Assembly: GCA_002432715.1 (NCBI GenBank)
Contig: DJGJ01000066.1
Location: 2,213-23,632, forward strand
Direction: 5' to 3'
Length of the DNA: 21,420 nucleotides
Origin: Sphaerochaeta sp. UBA5849
Lineage (GTDB): Bacteria; Spirochaetota; Spirochaetia; Sphaerochaetales; Sphaerochaetaceae
Both the position numbers and the translations under genes were made by a program. Below, one piece after another: positions 15,130 through 21,420 of this stretch (its first letter is position 1; each line of letters opens with the position of its first letter). The notes below the pieces were generated by a model, which did no database searches, was not told the DNA's origin, and saw only the letters and a list, made by a program, of their open reading frames with translations.

Positions 15130-16767
15130 GAGCCGGTCGAATGTCACCAGTCCGTTGAGTTCCTGCTGTACATCGGAAAACTGAGTGTACACGGAAGCTG
15201 CAAGTCCTTTTTTCTTTGCCGGCACCACCTGGTCGGCGTACAGGTTGAAGAAAGCGTCAGCGAATGTTTTGCGGTCGGTGAATTTTTTGTAGCCAAAGAT
15301 TTTTGTTTGGTCATCGTGTCCGTCCTCCCGATAGGCATACCCGCCGAACTCAGAGAGGATGACCACCCTGCCCAAAGGGTCGGGGGTGTGCCGATAGGCT
15401 TTGAAGTAGACATGTCGCGAACTGAAGCTGCCGATTTTCTGGTCATACCATCCGCTTGTTGGATCGATGGTACGGCTGCCGTCCAGCGACTGGACCAGGC
15501 TCAGCATGCGTTGTGTGTCGAATTGCCCCCAACCTTCATTGAAAATCACCCACATCGCGATGCTCGTACAATTGGACAAGGTTTGAATCATCTGTGTCAA
15601 TTGTTCCTCAAAATCCTTGCGATACTGTTCATCCTGACTGCCGAGCAGCGTGTAGCAAGAATCGGGGACGGAAAATCCTTTGAGAAAGAGAGGGCCGCTC
15701 ATGATCGGCTGGAATGGCTTTCTTCCCCCGCTTACCATATCCTGCCAAACAAGCAGGCCGAGCCGGTCACAGTGATGGTACCAGCGCAGGTTTTCCACTT
15801 TGGCATGCTTGCGAACCATGTTGAAACCAAGCTTCTTGATCAGCAAGAGATCGTCGATCATGGCTTGGTCGGTAGGAGGAGTGTAGAGGCTGTACGGCCA
15901 GTAACCCTGGTCGAGAATGCCGTGATGGTAGTAGGGCTTGCCATTCAGGCACAACTTCCCGTCCTCGACACAGAAGCTGCGGATTCCTACATAACTCTCT
16001 ACTACATCCTCACCAAGGGTTACGGTGAAAGGGTAGAGATAGGGGTCTTCAGGAAGCCAGGGATGCACCTCGTCGACTTGGCAATGGAGTCTTTGGCCGC
16101 TCAGGCCCTTGACCTTTCTTTTCCCGTCGAGGTAGGAAATCACGACTTCCAAGCCGTCTTCGTCGGCTTCTACGGTTACATGCCAGCACCGCTGCTCGAG
16201 GTTGCTTGCAATAATCAAACGCTTGATATAGTGCTGGCTCACCTGTTCCAGCCAAACACTCTGGTATATTCCGCTTTGTCCGCTGTAGAAAATTCCACTA
16301 GCCGTTCGAGCTTGTTTTCCTCGGATGATGCTTTGACTGTCACAAGGATCCTGAACTTGGACGATCAGCTCATTTTCCTGTTTGACCGCGTCGCTGATAT
16401 CAAATGAAAAGGGAAGGTATCCGCCCCGGTGGCTGCCGATGCACATCCCATTAAGATATACGATACAGAAGTGATCCACCGCCTCGAAGTGCAAAATGGT
16501 TCGTTTCCCGCTATCAAGGGGGATGGTGAACGTCCGTCGGTAACTTATGGTCTGGTCGATTCCGACACGCTTCTCCAATCCGGAAAGTTTGGTTTCCGGG
16601 GAGAAGGGCACTACGATTGAATATGGATAGAGGTCGGGAAGGCTCGGGTCGTTGGCGATGGCACACTCCCAAATGCCATTGAGGGAGAAGTAGGAGGAGC
16701 GTACCATTTGCGGGCGGGGATACTCCGGCAATATCTGATCGGCATCGATTGGATAACGGTTTTGCAT
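15064..16767 (-). CDS. Glycoside hydrolase family 2 protein (beta-galactosidase/glucuronidase-like)
   Basis: Family 2 enzymes cleave terminal beta-linked sugars with retention of configuration. The 567-residue protein has the standard plan: an N-terminal jelly-roll sugar-binding domain (about 20-175, opening EYPRPQMVRSSYFSLNGIWE), a short Ig-like domain (about 180-265), and a TIM barrel (about 270-567). The acid/base is Glu411 in IFNEGWGQFD, and the likely nucleophile is Glu473 in ILSEFGGYAY. No signal peptide is present, so it probably acts on imported oligosaccharides in the cytoplasm. The substrate cannot be read from the sequence. It is one of the shorter family 2 forms and lacks extra C-terminal domains. 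The ATG at 16767 is fixed by an in-frame TAG just upstream, but the Shine-Dalgarno is weak. It lies 65 bases behind greA, and its 3' end overlaps murJ by 66 bases. Confidence 0.9.
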   Translation of the reverse strand: MQNRYPIDADQILPEYPRPQMVRSSYFSLNGIWECAIANDPSLPDLYPYSIVVPFSPETKLSGLEKRVGIDQTISYRRTFTIPLDSGKRTILHFEAVDHFCIVYLNGMCIGSHRGGYLPFSFDISDAVKQENELIVQVQDPCDSQSIIRGKQARTASGIFYSGQSGIYQSVWLEQVSQHYIKRLIIASNLEQRCWHVTVEADEDGLEVVISYLDGKRKVKGLSGQRLHCQVDEVHPWLPEDPYLYPFTVTLGEDVVESYVGIRSFCVEDGKLCLNGKPYYHHGILDQGYWPYSLYTPPTDQAMIDDLLLIKKLGFNMVRKHAKVENLRWYHHCDRLGLLVWQDMVSGGRKPFQPIMSGPLFLKGFSVPDSCYTLLGSQDEQYRKDFEEQLTQMIQTLSNCTSIAMWVIFNEGWGQFDTQRMLSLVQSLDGSRTIDPTSGWYDQKIGSFSSRHVYFKAYRHTPDPLGRVVILSEFGGYAYREDGHDDQTKIFGYKKFTDRKTFADAFFNLYADQVVPAKKKGLAASVYTQFSDVQQELNGLVTFDRLSVKVDEVVALQVAALLLGTQE

Positions 16768-16793
16768 GCAATCATACTACCATGGACAATACG

Positions 16794-16825
16794 AAGGCCC
16801 CAGTCTTTTTTGCAACCGGGGCCTT
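16794..16825 (-). terminator. Hairpin between greA and the glycoside hydrolase gene
   Basis: AAGGCCCC (16794-16801) and GGGGCCTT (16818-16825) form a perfect 8-bp stem. On the minus-strand RNA it can extend to 12 bp with two wobbles, leaving a GCAAAAAA loop. It begins a few bases after the greA stop, so it fits a greA terminator. The following bases (TTCGTATTGT) are a poor U-tract, so termination may be partial. On the same strand TTGCAA in the loop and TATTGT 18 bases later form a weak candidate promoter for the hydrolase gene. Confidence 0.45.
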
Positions 16826-16832
16826 GCTTCAC

Positions 16833-19553
16833 TTAAAAGTCCAAAACAGTGAGTTCCTTGACAGTGAAATCGTAGTTCTGCTCGTTGAGCACAAACGCAA
16901 AGCGTTCTCCTTTCTGATGGTTGAGCAACGCTCTTCCAAACGGAGCCGAGAGATTGATGATGTTCTCATCGGGGTTCGATTCCCAAGGACCCATGATGGT
17001 ATAGACTACCTCCTGCTCCTTTATGTGGTCGAACAGAACAACCTTGGTGCCGAAGCCGATTTTGTCAGGGTCGACCTTGTCCTTGGTGATGACGGTTGCC
17101 CGGTCAATTTCTTCAGCAAGGCGGCGAAGCGTGTTGTTCAAAAGGCTTTGCTTCTCCTTGCCGTACTTATACTCGCTGTTCTCCCGAAGGTCTCCCATCT
17201 CACGAGCCATTCCAATCTCACGGGCGACTTCCGGCAGTTCTACATGCTGGATGTGCTCCAGCTCCTTCTTCTTGGCTTCCAAGGAAGCTGCTGTGCAGAA
17301 GAGCCCGGTGGGAACAACCGATTCCTTATCGATGGGCATCACCTCATCAAAGAACTTGAAGGACGGAAACTTCTCACTGATGGCATGCTTGATCTCGATC
17401 TTCTTGCCCCCGGGCAGGTCGAACACGTTTGCCACAAGACTGTAAATTTTTTGGGCGTTTTCTTCCTTTCCTTGCTCGATGTACTTGAAAATGTCATTCT
17501 CATCGAAGAGCAATCCCATCAAGGTTTTTGCGTTCTTGCGGTTCTCCTGCACATCCTTCCTGTTGTCGATGCAACGATTGGTATAGTCGAGCATTTGCAG
17601 TTTGGTGAAGAGCAACTGTTCTTCGCTGATCCCGGCCTTGGCCCATAACTTCGGTTCGCCATTCTTCAACAGATAGAGCAGGGTGTTGCCTTTCTCCTTG
17701 AAATTCTCGACGGCATCCTTATAGACTTTCACAAAATCATTGGTCTTTTTGTTTTGTCTGAAGATATCGGGGATGTAACCAGTCAGGTAATAGGGGAACA
17801 ACTGTACCAAAACCTTCGGCCAATTGTCGATTTCCTCCACTACATGGTCGATGAAGCTCTTCTTCAGCTCGGAATCCTTGATGGCGGCAAAACAAGTCTC
17901 GATATTGTCGGCTCTCTCATAGAGCAGGGAAAATGTCAGGCTTTCAGGCATGTTTATAAAATTCATGTTCTGTTTCTTCACCAAGTCTTCAAGCAACAGG
18001 AAGGAGCTGAAAGTGATGTCGGTGGCCGTTACGATCGGCTTTGGGGATCCATTCTCCTCAAGGAAAATATCCCTGAAGTATTTGACCATCTCGAAAAAGA
18101 AGTCGCTTTCAACATCACCCTTGCTTGCGATGAAATCCTTAAGGCTCTTGATCTTATCATAGAAGTCTTTCTCTCCTCTGAAGACAGAGAGCTGCTTCTC
18201 CTCGTAACTGACGGGAGTGGACCGAAGCAAATATGTGTCAGTCTCATTGTTAGAAAGATCGAAAAGAGGATTGTTCATCAGTTCTTTCTTGGCTTGATTG
18301 AGCCAGGGAGTCCACTCCTTGGCATCAAGGATGGAAGGAACCAACTCATTCTTCATCTCCTTGAGACTGATTTTTCCGCCATTGCTGGACATCAGGGTGT
18401 TCAACGTCCAGGTAACGTCTTCTTGTACTTTCTTATTAAGCTTCTCACGGGGGAGGACGCTCTTGAGAACCCAGATATGACTCTTGGGCAGGGCCTGCAG
18501 ACTCTTGAAAGCCATGGAGGTGGATAGCCTTGATCCCTCCTTGGTACTCTGGCCGGCAAAATCGACAATTACATCATTCTCATCGATGGATCTGATGCGG
18601 CCGATGCGGTTGGTGCTGTTTTGAAAGACAAAGGTACCCTTGTCAAAAGCGATGTTCGTCTCAAAATCTTCGATGCTGTGCAGCACATCCCGGGTGAAAT
18701 TGCTGGTCAGGGCGCTGCTTTCCAGACAATTCTTCAATCTGGAATGGGTCTTGTACTTGGTTTTATAGCTTCTGATCAGATTCTCACGGGCAAAGGAATC
18801 CTCGCGGTCGAGAAACAACATTTTCTTCTGGCATTCGATCTGGCGATCGATGTCTTCCTTGTTTGCAAGCTCAAGATCACGCAACAAGGCGATTGCGGTA
18901 CTTTTACTGACGAGTGCCACTTGGTCCGCCACCGACATGAAGTAGCCGAAATTTTCTCCTTCAAGCTCGAGCATGGCGAGAAACAGACTGCGGATTGAAG
19001 AAACGTCCTTGCGCTTTATCAAGCGATGCACGGCTTTCTTGTAGAACCCAATCGCCTTGTCCTTGAATCCCTTCTGGTTCGCATGCACGGCAAGGGAGCG
19101 GACGATGTCCACCTCCTCATAATCGACCTTGACCAATCGTTCCCACATGGCGAACTTCTCATCCTCCCTGCCGGTCTGTTCATAGCAGGAAGAGAGCAGG
19201 CGAAGGGCATGCTTGTTTTCACTGCGGCTCAAAATCTTGTTGCAGAGCATCTCAACGACATTCCACTTCTTGTTCTCCATAAACATCTCAATGAGATTGA
19301 GAAGCTGGAGATAGTCATCCGCACCTTTTCGTTCCAATTGAATGGAACCACTGAGGTACATTGCAATGATACTGTTGCGCTCTCGCTCAGCGAGGTGCTT
19401 GTCACATAGGTTTTTTACCTCGGTCTTCTGCTCCTCATCCAACTCCTTGATTTGTTCATCAAGAGTCTGAAAGCTGTTGACCGTATAGGTTTGCACCGTA
19501 GTTCTTGTCCACTGCTCTTCTTTCAGTAAGTTCTCAATCTCATGGAATCCCAT
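16833..19553 (-). CDS. greA: Long spirochaete-type transcription elongation factor GreA
   Basis: GreA rescues backtracked RNA polymerase by stimulating transcript cleavage. The product has 906 residues, against about 158 for ordinary GreA. The GreA module is C-terminal (about 750-906): an N-terminal coiled coil with LEAKKKELEHIQ and the tip motif GDLRENSEY, where Asp788 and Glu791 are the metal-positioning acids, then the FKBP-like domain ending in FTVKELTVLDF. The first 750 residues are mostly helical. TPR-like repeats lie around 97-185, and a small beta-rich segment around 308-365 (NRIGRIRSIDENDVIVDFAG) resembles an SH3-like barrel. Long GreA forms are known in Borrelia and Treponema. ATG 19553 has GGAGG 5 bases upstream. 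A TTG 12 bases earlier overlaps that site and is unlikely. The gene is monocistronic or followed by the hydrolase. Confidence 0.93.
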   Translation of the reverse strand: MGFHEIENLLKEEQWTRTTVQTYTVNSFQTLDEQIKELDEEQKTEVKNLCDKHLAERERNSIIAMYLSGSIQLERKGADDYLQLLNLIEMFMENKKWNVVEMLCNKILSRSENKHALRLLSSCYEQTGREDEKFAMWERLVKVDYEEVDIVRSLAVHANQKGFKDKAIGFYKKAVHRLIKRKDVSSIRSLFLAMLELEGENFGYFMSVADQVALVSKSTAIALLRDLELANKEDIDRQIECQKKMLFLDREDSFARENLIRSYKTKYKTHSRLKNCLESSALTSNFTRDVLHSIEDFETNIAFDKGTFVFQNSTNRIGRIRSIDENDVIVDFAGQSTKEGSRLSTSMAFKSLQALPKSHIWVLKSVLPREKLNKKVQEDVTWTLNTLMSSNGGKISLKEMKNELVPSILDAKEWTPWLNQAKKELMNNPLFDLSNNETDTYLLRSTPVSYEEKQLSVFRGEKDFYDKIKSLKDFIASKGDVESDFFFEMVKYFRDIFLEENGSPKPIVTATDITFSSFLLLEDLVKKQNMNFINMPESLTFSLLYERADNIETCFAAIKDSELKKSFIDHVVEEIDNWPKVLVQLFPYYLTGYIPDIFRQNKKTNDFVKVYKDAVENFKEKGNTLLYLLKNGEPKLWAKAGISEEQLLFTKLQMLDYTNRCIDNRKDVQENRKNAKTLMGLLFDENDIFKYIEQGKEENAQKIYSLVANVFDLPGGKKIEIKHAISEKFPSFKFFDEVMPIDKESVVPTGLFCTAASLEAKKKELEHIQHVELPEVAREIGMAREMGDLRENSEYKYGKEKQSLLNNTLRRLAEEIDRATVITKDKVDPDKIGFGTKVVLFDHIKEQEVVYTIMGPWESNPDENIINLSAPFGRALLNHQKGERFAFVLNEQNYDFTVKELTVLDF

Positions 19554-19599
19554 GGCTTCCTCCAACTATATTTATCCATATTCTCAGACGTAAAAGAAA

Positions 19600-19628
19600 C
19601 CGGGCAGACCGGGTCATAGTCTGCTCGG
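19600..19628 (-). terminator. Terminator-like hairpin in the greA leader (possible attenuator)
   Basis: On the minus strand CCGAGCAGAC (19628-19619) pairs with GTCTGCCCGG (19609-19600) around a 9-base loop, with one A-C mismatch. A T-rich stretch TTTCTTTT follows (19599-19592). It lies between the greA promoter (start near 19648) and the greA ATG at 19553. The plus-strand version has a G-T wobble in place of the mismatch and is followed by GTTTG, so it could act in either direction. In E. coli the greA leader also contains a terminator that yields short GraL RNAs. The same role here is inference. Confidence 0.45.
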
Positions 19629-19654
19629 GTTTGTCATCACAAGCTACTGTGTTC

Positions 19655-19683
19655 ACTATACCACGCTTTGAAAAAACTAGCAA
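19655..19683 (-). promoter_or_regulatory. Promoter of greA
   Basis: Reading the minus strand, TTGCTA (19683-19678) and TATAGT (19660-19655) are separated by 17 bases. The -10 matches the consensus at five of six positions and the -35 at four. The predicted start site near 19648 gives a leader of about 95 bases that contains the hairpin at 19600-19628. Confidence 0.55.
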
Positions 19684-19745
19684 TTGATTTTCAGAAAGGC
19701 CTAAAACATATTAACAAATATATAGTATTATTGCGATAAATGACA

Positions 19746-19774
19746 TTGCAAAACCTCTTTCTACCTGCTATAAC
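19746..19774 (+). promoter_or_regulatory. Candidate promoter of rpe-dtd
   Basis: TTGCAA (19746-19751) and TATAAC (19769-19774) are 17 bases apart. The expected start site falls at about 19781, which is the rpe ATG itself, so the mRNA would be leaderless or nearly so. A weaker alternative lies upstream: TTAACA (19711-19716) with GATAAA (19735-19740) at 18-base spacing, giving a leader of roughly 35 bases. Confidence 0.5.
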
Positions 19775-19780
19775 TGGAGT

Positions 19781-20449
19781 ATGGAAAAAACTTCTCTCAT
19801 CATCGCACCAAGCATGCTTTCCTCTGATTTTTCCCGTACTGCCGAGGAAGTGGAAAGTATCAAAGCAAGTGGTGCGCAGTGGGTTCATCTCGATGTCATG
19901 GATGGCAGGTTTGTGCCCAATATCACCTTCGGTCCCAAATTCATCAAGGACTTGCGCCCTCATTCCGACTTGGTGTTCGATACACACCTGATGGTTGATG
20001 AACCTGAGCGTTTTATCACCCATTTTGCGCAGAGCGGCAGTGATCACATCACAGTCCATGCAGAAGCTACCGTACACCTGCACAGAACCCTGCAAATGAT
20101 CAGGGACTGCGGATGCAAAGCAGGTGTTTCCCTCATCCCGTCTTCGTCTGTTTCGTCAATCCTTCCCATCCTGGATATGGTTGACCTGATCCTCATCATG
20201 ACGGTGAATCCCGGATTCGGCGGACAGAGCCTTATTCCCTCTACGCTTGAGAAGATCGGTGAGCTGGCTTCAATCAGAGAGAAGAAAGGATACAAATATT
20301 TGATCAGCGTAGACGGGGGCATAAACCTGTCAACAGTTGCAACCATTGCAAAGCTGGGCGCCGATGTTGCAGTCTGCGGCAGTGCATTTTTTTGCGAACA
20401 AGATCGTCCTGCTTTTGTTCGGGCGATGAAGGAACAAGCAAAGGCATGA
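19781..20449 (+). CDS. rpe: Ribulose-phosphate 3-epimerase
   Basis: Rpe interconverts D-ribulose 5-phosphate and D-xylulose 5-phosphate in the non-oxidative pentose phosphate pathway. The 222-residue TIM barrel has the family length and all hallmark segments: IAPSMLSSDF (8-17), VHLDVMDGRFVPN (36-48), THLMV (68-72), MTVNPGFGGQ (140-149) and VDGGIN (177-182). The metal and acid-base residues are His37, Asp39, His69 and Asp178. ATG 19781 matches the family N-terminus. Its only Shine-Dalgarno-like sequence, GGAG (19776-19779), is 1 base away, which is too close for normal use. The best promoter predicts a leaderless message. The stop overlaps dtd by 4 bases, so the two genes are probably co-transcribed. 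Confidence 0.95.
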   Translation: MEKTSLIIAPSMLSSDFSRTAEEVESIKASGAQWVHLDVMDGRFVPNITFGPKFIKDLRPHSDLVFDTHLMVDEPERFITHFAQSGSDHITVHAEATVHLHRTLQMIRDCGCKAGVSLIPSSSVSSILPILDMVDLILIMTVNPGFGGQSLIPSTLEKIGELASIREKKGYKYLISVDGGINLSTVATIAKLGADVAVCGSAFFCEQDRPAFVRAMKEQAKA

Positions 20450-20883
20450 AAGCGGTAATCCAACGGGTACGTCGGGCTCAAGTTGCCGTTGATCAAGAGG
20501 TAGTGGGCAGCATCGAGCACGGCTTGTTGGTGTACCTTGGGATTGGAAAGGGAGATTCGTATCAAAACCTCACTTGGTTGTGCCAAAAAATTGTCAAGCT
20601 TCGCGTCTTTGCCGATGATGCGGGTAAGATGAACAAGGCCTTGGGTGAGGTTGGGGGGCAGCTGTTGGTGGTAAGCCAGTTTACTTTGCTGGCAAACCTG
20701 CATAAGGGGAATCGCCCTTCGTATGATGATGCGGCAGATCCCAAGGAGGCAGAGGTCTTGTATGAGGCCGCCTTGGATCTTTTCCGTTCGATGGGTTTTG
20801 TTGTGGCCGGCGGACGCTTTGGAGCGCATATGGATGTTTCGTATACGAATGACGGACCGGTCACCTTTGTACTGGAAGCTTGA
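20446..20883 (+). CDS. dtd: D-aminoacyl-tRNA deacylase
   Basis: Dtd removes D-amino acids (and glycine from mischarged tRNA-Ala) from tRNA, a quality-control step before translation. The 145-residue product has the family length and starts MKAVIQRVRRAQV, the usual N-terminus. It contains both active-site signatures: SQFTL (77-81) and the Gly-cisPro motif in NDGPVTF (135-141). Conserved FGAHMDVS (125-132) precedes the second motif. ATG 20446 overlaps the rpe stop in an ATGA arrangement, with AAGGA at 20429-20433 about 12 bases upstream, so coupling to rpe is likely. An in-frame codon at 20392 lies within rpe and adds no conserved sequence. Confidence 0.95.
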   Translation: MKAVIQRVRRAQVAVDQEVVGSIEHGLLVYLGIGKGDSYQNLTWLCQKIVKLRVFADDAGKMNKALGEVGGQLLVVSQFTLLANLHKGNRPSYDDAADPKEAEVLYEAALDLFRSMGFVVAGGRFGAHMDVSYTNDGPVTFVLEA

Positions 20884-20951
20884 TGTGAAGCAAATACGAC
20901 CTGAGCGCCTCTTTGTAGGGCAAAGGGCTTGGAAAGCCTGAGGAGCATACT

Positions 20952-21420
20952 ATGGCAAAAAATAAAGAATCGACGTTTCCTACCGACCTCAACCAAAAAC
21001 GAGAGGCACTGGAAGCCGCAAGAATCCAGATCGACAAGCAGTTCGGCAAGGGTTCCTTGATGAAGTTGGGTGACAGCGAGGAGTCCTTGGACATCGGTTA
21101 CATCCCCTCAGGCTCATTGTTGCTTGATGAGGCGCTCGGTATTGGTGGGTATCCAAAAGGCAGGGTCATTGAAATCTATGGTCCTGAAAGCAGCGGCAAG
21201 ACAACGTTGGCTTTGCATGCGATTGCCGAGAGCCAAAAAGCCGGAGGCATCGCTGCATTCATCGATGCCGAACACGCAATGGATCCCAGTTATGCAAAGA
21301 AGCTGGGGGTGAACATTGACGAATTGTGGATAAGCCAGCCGGACAGCGGTGAGCAAGCCCTTGAGATTGCCGAGTCACTGGTCCGCAGTGGAGCGGTGGA
21401 TGTCATAGTAGTGGACTCGG
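20952..21420 (+). CDS. recA: Recombinase RecA (5' part, cut by the window end)
   Basis: RecA forms filaments on single-stranded DNA, drives homologous recombination and stimulates LexA self-cleavage where that system exists. The first 156 residues are present. They include the N-terminal polymerisation region with KREALEAARIQIDKQFGKGS, the Walker A motif GPESSGKT (77-84), the catalytic Glu in DAEHAMDP (105-112), and the start of the Walker B strand VDVIVVDS at the window edge. ATG 20952 has AGGAG (20941-20945) 6 bases upstream. The 68-base gap after dtd contains only small imperfect stem-loops. I recognise neither a clear promoter nor a GAAC-N4-GTTC or CTG-N10-CAG type LexA box there, so recA may be partly co-transcribed with rpe-dtd. 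Confidence 0.97.
   Translation, partial: MAKNKESTFPTDLNQKREALEAARIQIDKQFGKGSLMKLGDSEESLDIGYIPSGSLLLDEALGIGGYPKGRVIEIYGPESSGKTTLALHAIAESQKAGGIAAFIDAEHAMDPSYAKKLGVNIDELWISQPDSGEQALEIAESLVRSGAVDVIVVDS

Noticed and set aside
15307..16407. A 366-codon open frame on the plus strand antisense to the glycoside hydrolase gene
   Set aside because: The minus-strand frame encodes a complete family 2 hydrolase with both catalytic glutamates. The plus-strand frame has no recognisable domain, and its openness follows from codon bias of the real gene.
20838..20849. Perfect 12-bp palindrome TTCGTATACGAA about 100 bases before recA, considered as a LexA-type operator
   Set aside because: It lies within the conserved DVSYTND codons of dtd, does not resemble the LexA boxes I know, and has no adjacent promoter. 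Coincidence of coding sequence is more likely.
1..21420. Search for an undescribed defence, mobile or biosynthetic system
   Set aside because: Nearly every open frame that can be supported belongs to a well-known housekeeping family. I saw no integrase, transposase, toxin-antitoxin pair, CRISPR repeat or unknown gene cluster.

Overview
The window reads as a core housekeeping region of a chromosome of a spirochaete, most likely a Sphaerochaeta-like member. The strongest taxonomic clue is a GreA of about 906 residues, in which a normal GreA is fused behind some 750 extra residues. Long GreA proteins of this kind are known from Borrelia and Treponema. Base composition looks close to 50% GC by eye. 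LptF/LptG-type permeases and MurJ point to a diderm envelope with lipid-linked precursor export. The genus is an inference.

Layout. Positions 1-204 are a regulatory leader with a near-consensus promoter and a terminator-like hairpin. From 205 to 7404 runs a tightly packed plus-strand cluster for translation and transcription: rimP, nusA, infB, rbfA, truB, ribF, rpsO. Most of its junctions overlap by a few bases. A good intrinsic terminator follows rpsO at 7434-7476. A second plus-strand run follows from 7525 to 15129: pnp, dut, two LptF/LptG-family permeases, tgt and murJ. From 15064 to 19553 the minus strand carries greA and, behind it, a cytoplasmic family 2 glycoside hydrolase. The hydrolase gene meets murJ tail to tail with a 66-base overlap. 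A 227-base divergent intergenic region (19554-19780) holds the greA promoter and leader and the rpe promoter. The window ends with rpe, dtd and the 5' part of recA on the plus strand.

How the genes work together. RimP, RbfA, TruB, S15 and IF2 serve 30S assembly, tRNA modification and initiation. NusA and GreA act on elongating RNA polymerase. PNPase turns over RNA. Dut, RecA and Tgt are nucleotide, DNA and tRNA maintenance enzymes. RibF makes flavin cofactors. The LptF/LptG pair and MurJ act in the envelope.

I see no mobile element, CRISPR array, tRNA or rRNA gene, and no convincing new multi-gene system. The points most worth a second look are these: terminator-like hairpins in the leaders of both transcription-factor units (nusA operon and greA), a zinc-ribbon tail on NusA, a Tyr/Gln/Gly repeat tract in IF2, a shortened and probably inactive riboflavin-kinase domain in RibF, a coiled-coil insertion in the first Lpt permease, and the murJ/hydrolase overlap. 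No stretch longer than 300 bases lacks a gene.
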